This document shows, one piece after another, positions 1 through 7,586 of a DNA stretch of 64,000 nt. Location of the stretch: contig CAJUJP010000011.1 of assembly GCA_910586615.1 (NCBI GenBank), forward strand, positions 1-64,000, read 5' to 3'. The DNA is from an uncultured Lachnospiraceae bacterium. Its GTDB lineage: Bacteria; Bacillota; Clostridia; Lachnospirales; Lachnospiraceae. Below the pieces are notes generated by a model. The model was not told the origin of the DNA. It did no database searches and was given only the letters and a program-made list of their open reading frames with translations. Both the position numbers and the translations under genes were made by a program. Position 1 is the stretch's first letter, and each line of letters starts with the position of its first letter.

Positions 1-174
1 TTCTTACCAAAAAAGAGGTATTTTTTTCCAAAGACACAAACTATTTTACACTACCATCAGAAACATTATCCGATTAGAGAATATATTGTAACGCCAGCGG
101 AGATGATGGAAATTCTTGAGGCAGGAGAAGACCATAGCCCGCCCAACCGTGATTTAGGGAGTCATGATTGTTAA
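1..174 (+). CDS. C-terminal end of an unrecognised protein (cut by window edge)
   Basis: Frame 1 is open from the first base to a TAA at 172-174, giving 57 residues. The piece is rich in basic and aromatic residues at first (near KKRYFFPK) and ends in a polar tail, ...NRDLGSHDC. I do not recognise the family, and the N-terminal part lies outside the window. It runs towards the minus-strand ABC permease gene, whose stop is 16 bases away, so the two are convergent with no visible terminator between them. It could also be a chance open frame at the edge. Confidence 0.45.
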   Translation, partial: FLPKKRYFFPKTQTILHYHQKHYPIREYIVTPAEMMEILEAGEDHSPPNRDLGSHDC

Positions 175-189
175 TTTCCGGTACCTCAG

Positions 190-864
190 TTATGCAATCT
201 TGTCCGCAAATTTCTTTATAGAAATCTCGGTCAGTATTATAAATAATACTCCTAAAATGAGTGATAGTTTTTGTATATCCTGACTTATTAAAATCTGTGC
301 AATGATTACCGACAGCAGCGATGTCAGAAATACATGCTGGTTTGTCTTCTTAATGAATGCCATACTTATATTCAATAGTGTAAAACTGATTATTAATATA
401 ATCCCCCAACAAAACTGGGTAAGCCAATACACAAAGTCAGCTTCGCTGAATGTATTCAATGCCAGTTTCATATGTGGACCTGCCACAATCAAATAAGTGA
501 TGCTGATCAGTTCTGTAATAATCGCAAAACAAACCGTTATTCCAAGTATTAATAACACCTTTGCCATCATTATATGCCGTCTGCTGACGGAATAGGTAAA
601 CAATATTAGCGCCGTTCTTTTTATGTATTCTTCGACAATTACTCTTGTTACGAGAACACCCGAAAAAATAAGATAGCAATCTATAATTGCCGCATTCATC
701 ATTTTGACAGCATTATTATAATTCGTTGCCCTGTCCTGTTCAATCGCAAAGAGTGAAATCGTAGTAAACAAGCACATACCTGTCGTTATTAACACGCAGG
801 ATAGAATATACCTTTTTATTTTCTTTAATTTGGATAACTCCAACTGTATCAATAACTGCATCAA
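190..864 (-). CDS. ABC-2 type transporter permease, multidrug/bacitracin-type
   Basis: This 224-residue, very hydrophobic protein has about six predicted membrane segments (first near residues 20-42, last near 195-215) and no soluble domain, as in small permeases that partner BcrA-type ATPases. It starts with two methionines. Its ATG overlaps the last bases of the ATPase gene upstream (861-864), which implies translational coupling and a shared transporter. The substrate cannot be read from the sequence. Lantibiotic or bacitracin efflux/immunity is inferred from the neighbouring kinase and regulator. Base composition is more AT-rich than the rest of the window. Confidence 0.75.
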   Translation of the reverse strand: MMQLLIQLELSKLKKIKRYILSCVLITTGMCLFTTISLFAIEQDRATNYNNAVKMMNAAIIDCYLIFSGVLVTRVIVEEYIKRTALILFTYSVSRRHIMMAKVLLILGITVCFAIITELISITYLIVAGPHMKLALNTFSEADFVYWLTQFCWGIILIISFTLLNISMAFIKKTNQHVFLTSLLSVIIAQILISQDIQKLSLILGVLFIILTEISIKKFADKIA

Positions 865-1766
865 GTTCCACCTGCCACTTCAAAGAAATATTCTTCCAAT
901 GTTTTTTTAACTATATCTATTTGGTAGAGTTTTAATCCATTCTGTACAAATAATTCTGCAAAACAGGATGTGTCATATGTTAAATCAAATATATGTATTT
1001 GCCCGTCACTCATAATCTTAAAATCCTGGACACCTCTTTCTTCCAGTATAATAGCTGCCTTTGATAAATCATCTACCCGCGCTACAATTTTATCCTTATT
1101 TTCCTTATGTATTTCCTTTAATGGTTTTTCTTCTATTATTTTGCCATTACTCATTATACCTATATCACTTGCAAGATACTCCATTTCCGAAAGAATGTGG
1201 CTTGAAATAATAATAGTAGTATTCAGCTTTTCATTTAACAGTATAAACAATTCCCGCATTTTCTTAATTCCATCGGGGTCAAGAGCATTAATAGGTTCAT
1301 CTAATATCAGTAATTCCGGTTTAACCAGTATGGCTCTTGCAATTGCTAATCGCTGACGCATCCCCATAGAATAATTTGCCGTTTTTTTCTCGGCATCTCT
1401 TGCTAAGTCAACCTCATTCAAGACTTCATCAATTCTTTTTTTGTCATAATATCCCATATATTTAGAATGAATCAGCAGGTTTTCCTTTCCTGTTAAATCA
1501 TCATAAAAATAGGGATATTCTATCAAAGAGCCTGTTCGATTGAGTTCATGCTTCCCCATTCCGGCAGGATTATCAAAAACCTGAATATTTCCGCTGTCTA
1601 TAGGTATCAAATTCATAATACATTTTAATAATGTACTTTTTCCTGCGCCATTCGGACCGATTAAGCCATAAATGCCATTCATTGGAACATGAATATCTAC
1701 ACTATTAAGAACTTTCTTTGAACCATAAGTTTTATCTATGTTCTTTCCTGAAACACAATATTCCAT
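861..1766 (-). CDS. ABC transporter ATP-binding protein (BcrA/lantibiotic-immunity type)
   Basis: The 301-residue ATPase has Walker A GPNGAGKST (about residues 37-45), a signature region SMGMRQRLAIAR with M in place of the usual second G, Walker B LLILDEP and a D-loop ALDPDG. The C-terminal ~80 residues form the extension typical of BcrA-type subunits. It energises the permease encoded directly downstream (4-base overlap). A 59-base gap separates it from the kinase gene upstream, so all four minus-strand genes probably form one unit. In related systems the two-component pair senses a peptide antibiotic and induces the pump; that role is inferred here. Confidence 0.88.
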   Translation of the reverse strand: MEYCVSGKNIDKTYGSKKVLNSVDIHVPMNGIYGLIGPNGAGKSTLLKCIMNLIPIDSGNIQVFDNPAGMGKHELNRTGSLIEYPYFYDDLTGKENLLIHSKYMGYYDKKRIDEVLNEVDLARDAEKKTANYSMGMRQRLAIARAILVKPELLILDEPINALDPDGIKKMRELFILLNEKLNTTIIISSHILSEMEYLASDIGIMSNGKIIEEKPLKEIHKENKDKIVARVDDLSKAAIILEERGVQDFKIMSDGQIHIFDLTYDTSCFAELFVQNGLKLYQIDIVKKTLEEYFFEVAGGT

Positions 1767-1825
1767 CTGCCTGCTCCTTTCGCTAATATCATATCATCTG
1801 ATCTTATCTTTTCTATTTCTGCTTT

Positions 1826-2755
1826 CTAACTTTTTTCTAACAATAATGAAAAAACTGTTTTTATCTTTGGGAGACTATTGACACTTAGTTCTGCCTGTAA
1901 TTTTTCTGACAACTTATGGCATATTGCCAGCCCTAGCCCCGAACCGTTATTTGTTTGCTGCCTTGCTGCTTTTCCCCTGTAATTTCTTTCAAAAATATAT
2001 AATTGTTCATCTTCCGCGATCCCCTGGCCATGATCTTCTACTTCTATAAGTATATGTTGTTTCGTTTCCCTTACAGTCAATCCAAAATACTTGCCATCTA
2101 TTCCATATTTTAAAGCATTATCAATGAGATTATGTAAAATACAGGCGACTGCATTTTTATCACTGTTTGTTAAAAGTGGTTTGGCTTCTATGTGCAGGTC
2201 CACATCAAAACCGTTTATTTCCAGGATATCATAATATTCCATTGCAATTTCTTTGCATAATCTGCCAAGATCTATTTGTGAAAATTCTATTTCCATATCT
2301 CCTGATTCAATTTTTGCTATATCTAAGAACTGCATAATCATTCTGTTGGTTTGCTCTGCCTTTGCTTGAAGCTTTTCCAGGATTGTCTCAATAGACTGAT
2401 AATTATTATGGTTTTCATGATATCGAATGTGCAAAAGCTGGACATAACCAGACAACGTTGTAAGTGGTGTTTTTAAGTCATGCGATAAATTTATCATCAT
2501 TTCATGCAATTCTGTTTTCATGATCTGAAATTCGGTTTTCTTTTGATAGAGTATTTGTAAATAAGTATTAATGGAAAGAATCAGTTTTTGGAGTGCTTTG
2601 CTATTTGTCCGCAATAACAGTAATCCTCTTGGATTTTCCAACAGGAGATTTAACTCTGCACAAAGTTGTCCTATCTCTAATTGGTAATTGCGTATAATAA
2701 TACATTGCCAGATAACAACTATAATAAGTACTATTTCCAAAAAAAATCTCATCAC
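1826..2755 (-). CDS. Membrane sensor histidine kinase (HisKA/HATPase)
   Basis: This 309-residue kinase has one N-terminal membrane helix (residues 4-22) and a short linker instead of a large outside sensor. The H-box reads NLSHDLKTPLTTLSG with the phospho-acceptor His near residue 91. The N-box (HNLIDNALKYG) and the G-boxes (DHGQGI; GSGLGLAI) of the HATPase domain follow. The small sensor and the neighbouring BcrA-type transporter resemble kinases that detect cell-envelope antibiotics through their ABC partner; this is inference. It lies 2 bases after the stop of the response regulator gene, so they are co-transcribed. Confidence 0.88.
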   Translation of the reverse strand: MMRFFLEIVLIIVVIWQCIIIRNYQLEIGQLCAELNLLLENPRGLLLLRTNSKALQKLILSINTYLQILYQKKTEFQIMKTELHEMMINLSHDLKTPLTTLSGYVQLLHIRYHENHNNYQSIETILEKLQAKAEQTNRMIMQFLDIAKIESGDMEIEFSQIDLGRLCKEIAMEYYDILEINGFDVDLHIEAKPLLTNSDKNAVACILHNLIDNALKYGIDGKYFGLTVRETKQHILIEVEDHGQGIAEDEQLYIFERNYRGKAARQQTNNGSGLGLAICHKLSEKLQAELSVNSLPKIKTVFSLLLEKS

Positions 2756-2757
2756 AT

Positions 2758-3441
2758 TTAATCTCCCATTATTTTATAACCAATTCCCCATATCGTCTTT
2801 ATATATTCGTTATCTTCGCTTTTTAGCTTATTTCTCAATCGGTTCATGTGTGTGTTTAATACATTTTCGTTTCCATAATAGGGCTCTTTCCATATTTTCT
2901 GATAGATGTCTTCTTTTGATAATGCCCGGTCTCTATTTTTTGATAAGTAAACGAGAATATCAAATTCTGTCCGGGTTAAATCTATAAAATCGGATCCCCT
3001 TTTTACAATATGTGCAGATAAATCAATCTGTAAATCTTTTAACTGTATCACATTTTCTGCGGGTGTCTGAACATCGTACATAGCTACTCTTCGAATGTTT
3101 GCCTTAATCCTTGCCGATAGCTCAACAATGGAAAACGGCTTGGTCACATAATCATCAGCACCCAGAGACAGCCCTCTTGCTTTATCATGGTCACTGTTTT
3201 TTGCAGTAATAATAATGATTGGTATTGTACTGGTTTCCCGTATTTTTTTTATCAATTCAAATCCATTGATTTTTGGAAGCATCAAATCCACTAATACCAA
3301 CGCATAATCCGTAATATCTGTATCTGGTCTGAAAAAGGCACCGTCTGCATATGCTGTTATTTCATATCCCTCGCCGCTTAAATAATCAATCAGCATTTCA
3401 CGAATATCTGCATCATCCTCTATGATCAAAATTTTCTTCAT
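2758..3441 (-). CDS. OmpR/PhoB-family response regulator
   Basis: The protein is 227 residues, the standard family length. The N-terminal receiver has the acidic pair EDDAD and the phospho-acceptor Asp in VLVDLMLPK (near residue 50), plus the conserved Lys in TKPFS. The C-terminal winged helix (about 130-225) contains LTRTEFDILVYLSKN and ends in a recognition helix region with HMNRLRNKL and IWGIGYK. It is the first gene of the four-gene minus-strand set. The start is supported by a GGGAGGG ribosome site just upstream and by an extended -10 promoter at 3468-3476. Confidence 0.9.
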   Translation of the reverse strand: MKKILIIEDDADIREMLIDYLSGEGYEITAYADGAFFRPDTDITDYALVLVDLMLPKINGFELIKKIRETSTIPIIIITAKNSDHDKARGLSLGADDYVTKPFSIVELSARIKANIRRVAMYDVQTPAENVIQLKDLQIDLSAHIVKRGSDFIDLTRTEFDILVYLSKNRDRALSKEDIYQKIWKEPYYGNENVLNTHMNRLRNKLKSEDNEYIKTIWGIGYKIMGD

Positions 3442-3467
3442 GTCAGTTTCCCTCCCATACCTGACAT

Positions 3468-3476
3468 ATTATACCA
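3468..3476 (-). promoter_or_regulatory. Extended -10 promoter for the two-component/ABC operon
   Basis: On the minus strand this reads TGGTATAAT, a perfect TATAAT preceded by TGn. It lies about 27 bases upstream of the response regulator start, with a GGGAGGG site in between. No good -35 box is visible, which is usual for extended -10 promoters. Confidence 0.6.
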
Positions 3477-3738
3477 TAATCCCGATTGTGGTTTGATGCT
3501 TTAAGGAAAATATTAGTTGCTGTCACTTTGTTTTTGCGCCGTAATTTGCAAATAAACCGCCGGGAGTTATTAAGAATCCATTGTATTATTATTTAAAAGA
3601 ATTGATTATGAGGACGATTTTCTATATAATGCAAATAACATATTTGCAAAAGACTGCCGGCATGTTTTTGTGTTTTGGATGGATTCATTTTTTATGAAAT
3701 TTGCCTGCGTATAAACTGCAAGACATTTTTACGACATA

Positions 3739-3905
3739 GGAAATTCCACCGCTTATCCGAGTTCGCGAAGCGAATCTCGCAATCGAACTTGTTCGATTTG
3801 TTATTTTGCGAAGCAAATTACTTCTTTTATGGTATTAGGGAATTTCTACGCTTATCCGAGTTTGCGAAGCGAATCTCGTAAAGTTATTTGCGAAGCAAAT
3901 TACTT
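3739..3905 (+). repeat. Two tandem copies of the GCGAAGC palindromic element
   Basis: Copy 1 (3739-3823) and copy 2 (3838-3905) share GAAATTYC, CGCTTATCCGAGTT, the hairpin core TTYGCGAAGCGAA, TCTCG, and the closing TTTGCGAAGCAAATTACTT. Copy 1 also contains an extra hairpin ATCGAA-cttg-TTCGAT (3782-3797). The same element recurs at 9387, 19709, 36145 and 46687, with a related palindrome at 40323. Each copy folds into one or two short hairpins with a GAA loop. Confidence 0.8.
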
Positions 3906-3926
3906 TTGGATAAAAGGAGACACCAA

Positions 3927-5111
3927 TTGTATCTTAGAGAGAAACGAATCAAATTACTGAAATTCAAAAACGTAGTGTTTACGGTATTGGGAATTTTCTT
4001 TGTTGCCGTTTCCCTCTATGTGTTGATCTCCTTGATCTCGCATTACCATGACGACCTAAACACGGTCCTGGAAGCAAAGGCAACACCGGAATGTGTTGTG
4101 TTAATTATCATTGGCACGATCCTCCTGCTGATAGCAGGTGCATCAAGGCGCCAAATTGGGAATGCGAATTTCTATTCCAGTTATTTTGAGGGAGATTTGA
4201 GCGGATGCATTCAATATCGCGATCTGGCGGAGGTAATGGGAATAAGCGCCGCCAGGGTCAGACTACAGTTGCTTTTTTTCCGTAAGGTCTACATGAAGGG
4301 ATATGAGCTGGGTACGGTAGATCATACGGAACAGATCGTTCTAAACAGCAAGATATGTACCTGTGAATGCAGACATTGTGGCGCGTCAATTGAAAAACGG
4401 ATCTACTTTACCGGCGTCTGTCCTTATTGTGACAATTCGGATCTGTCTGCAAGAGTTCTGGCCGGCAATCGGTTTTACCGTATTGAAAATCAGGTGGCGG
4501 AAGGAGTAAAAAATCCTGATTTCTATGCCACAAGGAACCTCGCCGCGAAAAGAACACTGTTTCTACTCTATCTGGGGCTGGGATTGTTTGTGATCGTTAT
4601 TGCGGTAATCTGTTGTCTGGATCATTTTTCCCATTATCATGATCAGGAGTATTTGAAGGATCTGCTGCTATCGGGCAAAAGTCCGTATTCCTCGTTTGCG
4701 CTTATCAAGGCAGATATCATGGATAGTATTATCTGGGGTGCCGTGCTTACTTTGGCGCTTATTCCCGTGGTCCTTTACAGATGCAAGAAGATACGATATA
4801 TCATTACGGCAGGCAGCTGTTCACAATATTTTGCCCAATGTAAGACGCCATTTATTGACGCAAGGAGCCTGCCGATCCTGACAGTGAATCCTATCAAAAA
4901 TCTTAAATCAGTCAGAGGTGCACTCCGGCTGCGCTATCTGTTGAATTGTACGTTGGAAAAGCATGAAGATACACTGAAAGTAGTGCTTGCCAGAAAGATT
5001 GTCAAAGATCAGTGTCCGTCCTGCGGGGGCGCGATTGTCGGGGCAGTTGACGAGCATTATCAATGCCGATATTGTGGCAATGTTATTATGGATGCTATTC
5101 GCAAAAAGTAA
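3927..5111 (+). CDS. Membrane protein with two zinc-ribbon modules
   Basis: I chose the TTG at 3927 because AAAGGAG lies 7 bases upstream; longer readings begin inside the palindromic repeat. The 394-residue product has membrane helices near residues 14-37, 50-68, 208-232 and 265-288. Between the helix pairs lies a soluble region with a possible winged-helix piece (YRDLAEVMGISAARVRLQLL) and a zinc ribbon with CECRHCGAS and CPYCDN. A second ribbon closes the C terminus (CPSCGG...CRYCGN). I do not recognise a named family. The CxxC pairs suggest metal binding on the cytoplasmic side. It stands alone, and function is unknown. Confidence 0.7.
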   Translation: MYLREKRIKLLKFKNVVFTVLGIFFVAVSLYVLISLISHYHDDLNTVLEAKATPECVVLIIIGTILLLIAGASRRQIGNANFYSSYFEGDLSGCIQYRDLAEVMGISAARVRLQLLFFRKVYMKGYELGTVDHTEQIVLNSKICTCECRHCGASIEKRIYFTGVCPYCDNSDLSARVLAGNRFYRIENQVAEGVKNPDFYATRNLAAKRTLFLLYLGLGLFVIVIAVICCLDHFSHYHDQEYLKDLLLSGKSPYSSFALIKADIMDSIIWGAVLTLALIPVVLYRCKKIRYIITAGSCSQYFAQCKTPFIDARSLPILTVNPIKNLKSVRGALRLRYLLNCTLEKHEDTLKVVLARKIVKDQCPSCGGAIVGAVDEHYQCRYCGNVIMDAIRKK

Positions 5112-5165
5112 CACGGAATAAAACGCCTTTTCGCTGCCTTGAAGGAAATTTTCAATCGTACCTCC

Positions 5166-5194
5166 TTGACACATGCAAAGAATTGTGATAGTTT
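5166..5194 (+). promoter_or_regulatory. Promoter candidate TTGACA-17-TAGTTT
   Basis: A perfect -35 box (5166-5171) is followed, after exactly 17 bases, by TAGTTT (5189-5194), a weak -10. Transcription would start near 5201, just before the AGGAG site of the 20-codon open frame. Confidence 0.45.
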
Positions 5195-5215
5195 ATTAAG
5201 AAATTTCAGGAGAAC

Positions 5216-5278
5216 ATGAAAATGCAGAACTTACATTTTACCATGCACTATATGTACATGTATGACAGACGTACTTAA
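5216..5278 (+). CDS. Possible 20-residue leader peptide
   Basis: A 20-codon frame starts with ATG at 5216, with CAGGAG ending 4 bases upstream, and stops at TAA 5276-5278. The peptide is rich in Met, Tyr and His (MKMQNLHFTMHYMYMYDRRT). It follows directly on the promoter candidate and precedes the nested-helix segment, as leader peptides do. No homology can be claimed at this length, and it could be chance. Confidence 0.3.
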   Translation: MKMQNLHFTMHYMYMYDRRT

Positions 5279-5280
5279 AG

Positions 5281-5365
5281 TGATTGTGAACCGGTCGGGG
5301 GCACAGTTACGCGGGTAGGTCTGATATGTCTGTGCACGGGAATCGGTAAATGTGAGTCAGAATCA
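5281..5365 (+). ncRNA. Nested-helix structured RNA segment, class unknown
   Basis: Three pairs of complementary segments are nested: TGATT (5281-5285) with AATCA (5361-5365); ACCGGT (5290-5295) with ATCGGT (5342-5347), one G-U pair; and GCACAG (5301-5306) with CTGTGC (5330-5335). The internal loops are G-rich. With the terminator at 5404-5437 this could be a riboswitch-like or small-RNA module. The interpretation is inferred; only the complementarity is seen. Confidence 0.35.
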
Positions 5366-5403
5366 TATAGAATGCTGTTGAAGCGCCGAATTTTTAGAAA
5401 TGC

Positions 5404-5437
5404 ACCAGACATATCGTATGTTTGGTGTTTTTTGTGT
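5404..5437 (+). terminator. Terminator-like hairpin before the GNAT gene
   Basis: CACCA-g-ACAT pairs with ATGT-t-TGGTG around a short loop and is followed by TTTTTT. It sits between the structured leader and the ribosome site of the next gene, so it may act as an attenuator. Confidence 0.55.
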
Positions 5438-5454
5438 TTAGAAAGGGGATATTT

Positions 5455-6429
5455 ATGAAATTAACAAACGGAACAGAAGTCATTGTCAAACCCTATGAGG
5501 AGAACAATGCGGAAGAAATCGTCAATCTGATCATCAGAAATTTCAGAGAGGTAAATGTGAAAGATTACGGAGAGGAAGCGATAGAGGCAATAGCTGCCAC
5601 GCACGATGTCAAGTGGTTTCAGGGTGTGGCGGGATACGCACACGTGTATGTGTTCTGGAATGAGGACAGGATTGCAGGCGTCGGCTCCATAGCCAGTTTC
5701 TGGGGAAGCCCGACGGAAAGCATACTGCTCACGATCTTCGTGCTGCCGGAATTACACGGGCAGGGGATCGGCAGCTATATCGTTGATACACTTGAAACCG
5801 ATCCGCTGTTTCTCAGGGCAGAAAGAATAGAAATCCCGGCGTCCATTACCGCAGTGGAATTTTACCGGAAAAAAGGGTACGATTATAAAAACGGCGTTAA
5901 GGAGCTGGATGAGGAACAGCACTATCGGCTGGAAAAATGCAGAGTGCCTGCATCAGAATCTATGGAAACGAAGTTATTAAGGGCGCATGTCTGCGATGCA
6001 GCGGAAATACATGCCATGCAGATAGAAGCCTTCAGGGAATTGTTAGAGAAATATCAGGATTTTGATACCAATCCGGGCAATGAAACCGTGGAAAAAGTCG
6101 AGGCGCGTTTGAAACAGGAATTTACTTTTTACTATTTTATCTGTATCGGACAGCAGAAAGCCGGTGCGATTCGTATAGTAGACAGAAAGGAACACGGAGC
6201 AGGCAAGCGGATTTCCCCGCTATTTATATTGCCGGCATTTAGAGGGAGGGGCATTGCGCAGGAGGCGATCCGGCTGTGTGAAGAGATACACGGCAAAGAA
6301 AACTGGGAACTCGACACGATTCTGCAGGAGCCTGAAAACTGTCATCTCTATGAGAAAATGGGATATCGGCAGACAGGCAGGACAGAAGTCATTAATGAAA
6401 GACTGACACTGGTATTTTATGACAAGTAA
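5455..6429 (+). CDS. Tandem GNAT-family N-acetyltransferase
   Basis: The ATG at 5455 has AAAGGGG 7 bases upstream; earlier in-frame starts lack a site. The 324-residue protein holds two GNAT folds. The first (about 1-165) has the acetyl-CoA loop region VLPELHGQGIGSYIV followed by VEFYRKKGY. The second (about 178-320) has ILPAFRGRGIAQEAI and CHLYEKMGY. Both would bind acetyl-CoA through the Q/RxxGxG/A loop. The acceptor is unknown. Its 5' leader is long and structured. The frame continues after the TAA into a HAD-like remnant. Confidence 0.82.
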   Translation: MKLTNGTEVIVKPYEENNAEEIVNLIIRNFREVNVKDYGEEAIEAIAATHDVKWFQGVAGYAHVYVFWNEDRIAGVGSIASFWGSPTESILLTIFVLPELHGQGIGSYIVDTLETDPLFLRAERIEIPASITAVEFYRKKGYDYKNGVKELDEEQHYRLEKCRVPASESMETKLLRAHVCDAAEIHAMQIEAFRELLEKYQDFDTNPGNETVEKVEARLKQEFTFYYFICIGQQKAGAIRIVDRKEHGAGKRISPLFILPAFRGRGIAQEAIRLCEEIHGKENWELDTILQEPENCHLYEKMGYRQTGRTEVINERLTLVFYDK

Positions 6430-6609
6430 GAGCAATGTCTGTTTGTCGGAGATGGCGGCTCAAATGAATTATATGGCGCGAAGTCAGCAGGTATGGGCAC
6501 CGTTTTTTCTGAAATGCTTGAAACGAAAAATGCTGCACAGAGAGAATCTATTATCAAATATTCAGATTATTATATTGAGCATATTAACGAACTATTTAAT
6601 TATCTGTGA
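6430..6609 (+). pseudogene. Remnant of a HAD-superfamily hydrolase C terminus
   Basis: Directly after the TAA of the GNAT gene, in the same frame, 59 codons run to TGA at 6607-6609. They encode LFVGDGGSNELYGAKSAGMG, which is the GDGxSxEL...GAKxAGM segment found near the C terminus of HAD hydrolases. No start codon or N-terminal HAD motifs are present. It is probably a leftover of a deleted gene, or was joined to the GNAT frame by a deletion. Confidence 0.6.
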
Positions 6610-6778
6610 CGATAATTCCGGTTTGTAGATTAACTACCTTAACTTTCCTTAATTTTCAAGGTTTTGCGGTATGCCTTTTTCCTCCTTATTTTCTCCATTT
6701 GCAGTCATACGCACAGGAAACCTGTGCCGGTTACTGAACTAAAAGCCCCTTTTAGGAATATGGTATTGTATAGGGGTA

Positions 6779-6787
6779 TGTTATAAT
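6779..6787 (+). promoter_or_regulatory. Extended -10 promoter for the phosphorylase/adenylyltransferase pair
   Basis: TGTTATAAT (TGn plus perfect TATAAT) ends 32 bases before the chosen ATG. There is no strong -35 box. It fits as the promoter of the two-gene unit that follows. Confidence 0.55.
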
Positions 6788-6819
6788 TCTAAAAAACGTG
6801 TATGAAAGGAAAAATTAGT

Positions 6820-7584
6820 ATGGCAGTATTAAAAAATCAAATACCAATATTGGAATTTGATACAGAGCAAAGCGCAGTTATAATGCCGGGGCATCACTCT
6901 GATTATCATTTTCCACAGAAAGCCGTAATGCTTTTTATGGAGCCTGAAATAGATGATTTTGTAGCCCAAAATAAATGTGAAGTCGTCGAAAAATTTGTCA
7001 GCGTGACAAAAAATTTTTACGTCTATAAAACTCAAATTAATAGCATGGATATCGCATTTGTACAAGCACCTCTTGGCGGAGCAGGTGCTGTACAGATTAT
7101 GGAACAGTTAATTGCAGGAGGCGTGAAAGAAATAATAGCGGCAGGATGTTGTGGGGCTTTAGTGGAAGATACCGAGGGCTCGTTTTTTGTTCCTACTGCA
7201 GCGCTTAGACAGGAAGGAACATCATATCATTATTTGCCGCCATCACGAGAAATCGAATTAGACGCTGCACCAATTAAAGCAATATGCAGAGTACTAGAAA
7301 ATGCAAAAATAAGTTACAGGTCCTGCAAAACATGGACAACAGATGGATTTTACCGAGAAACAAAGGATATGGTTCGGTATCGAAAATCAGAAGGATATGC
7401 CGTTGTAGAAATGGAATGTGCATCTATGGCTGCGTGTGCAAAAATGAGAGGTATCCTATTTGGACAAGTGCTTTTTACCGCAGATTCCTTGGCAAATGTC
7501 GATGCACATGATATAAGAAATTGGGGAAATAATTTTTTTGCGGCAGCCATGAAAATTGCAATGGAAGCAATAACGGAGGTGTAG
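6820..7584 (+). CDS. Nucleoside phosphorylase (PNP/UDP family)
   Basis: I chose the ATG at 6820 because GAAAGGA lies 9 bases upstream; the ATG at 6802 has no site. The 254-residue protein shows the PNP_UDP_1 hallmarks: the glycine-rich phosphate/ribose segment with IIAAGCCGAL (about 103-113), a mid region with SYHYLPPS, and the nucleoside-binding VVEMECASMAA (near residues 195-205). It should split a purine or pyrimidine nucleoside with phosphate in the cytoplasm; the exact base is not evident. It lies 2 bases ahead of the adenylyltransferase gene, so the two are co-translated. Confidence 0.85.
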   Translation: MAVLKNQIPILEFDTEQSAVIMPGHHSDYHFPQKAVMLFMEPEIDDFVAQNKCEVVEKFVSVTKNFYVYKTQINSMDIAFVQAPLGGAGAVQIMEQLIAGGVKEIIAAGCCGALVEDTEGSFFVPTAALRQEGTSYHYLPPSREIELDAAPIKAICRVLENAKISYRSCKTWTTDGFYRETKDMVRYRKSEGYAVVEMECASMAACAKMRGILFGQVLFTADSLANVDAHDIRNWGNNFFAAAMKIAMEAITEV

Positions 7585-7586
7585 AT

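Larger units (their letters stand above)
3442..3926. other. Intergenic region with divergent promoter and palindromic repeats
   Basis: This 485-base gap between divergent genes holds the extended -10 promoter of the minus-strand operon, an AT-rich stretch with no clear gene (3480-3735), and two tandem palindromic elements (3739-3905) that run right up to the ribosome site of the next gene. Open frames here are short, contain the repeat, and lack ribosome sites, so I do not call them genes. Confidence 0.6.
5112..5454 (+). other. Long leader with promoter, small ORF, nested RNA helices and terminator
   Basis: The 343-base gap ahead of the tandem GNAT gene contains a promoter-like pair at 5166-5194, a 20-codon open frame with a ribosome site (5216-5278), three nested complementary segments (5281-5365) and a terminator-like hairpin (5404-5437) that ends only 5 bases before the AAAGGGG ribosome site of the next gene. 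This order (promoter, structured segment, terminator, gene) is that of an attenuated leader or a small RNA. I could not match it to a known riboswitch class. Confidence 0.5.

Noticed and set aside
3675..3881. 68-codon plus-strand frame
   Set aside because: It reads through both palindromic repeats, repeats its own end, and has no ribosome site.
5281..5365. Cobalamin riboswitch
   Set aside because: A GGGAATCGGT-like segment is suggestive, but the B12 box and the rest of the consensus order are missing, and the neighbouring gene is not a cobalamin gene.
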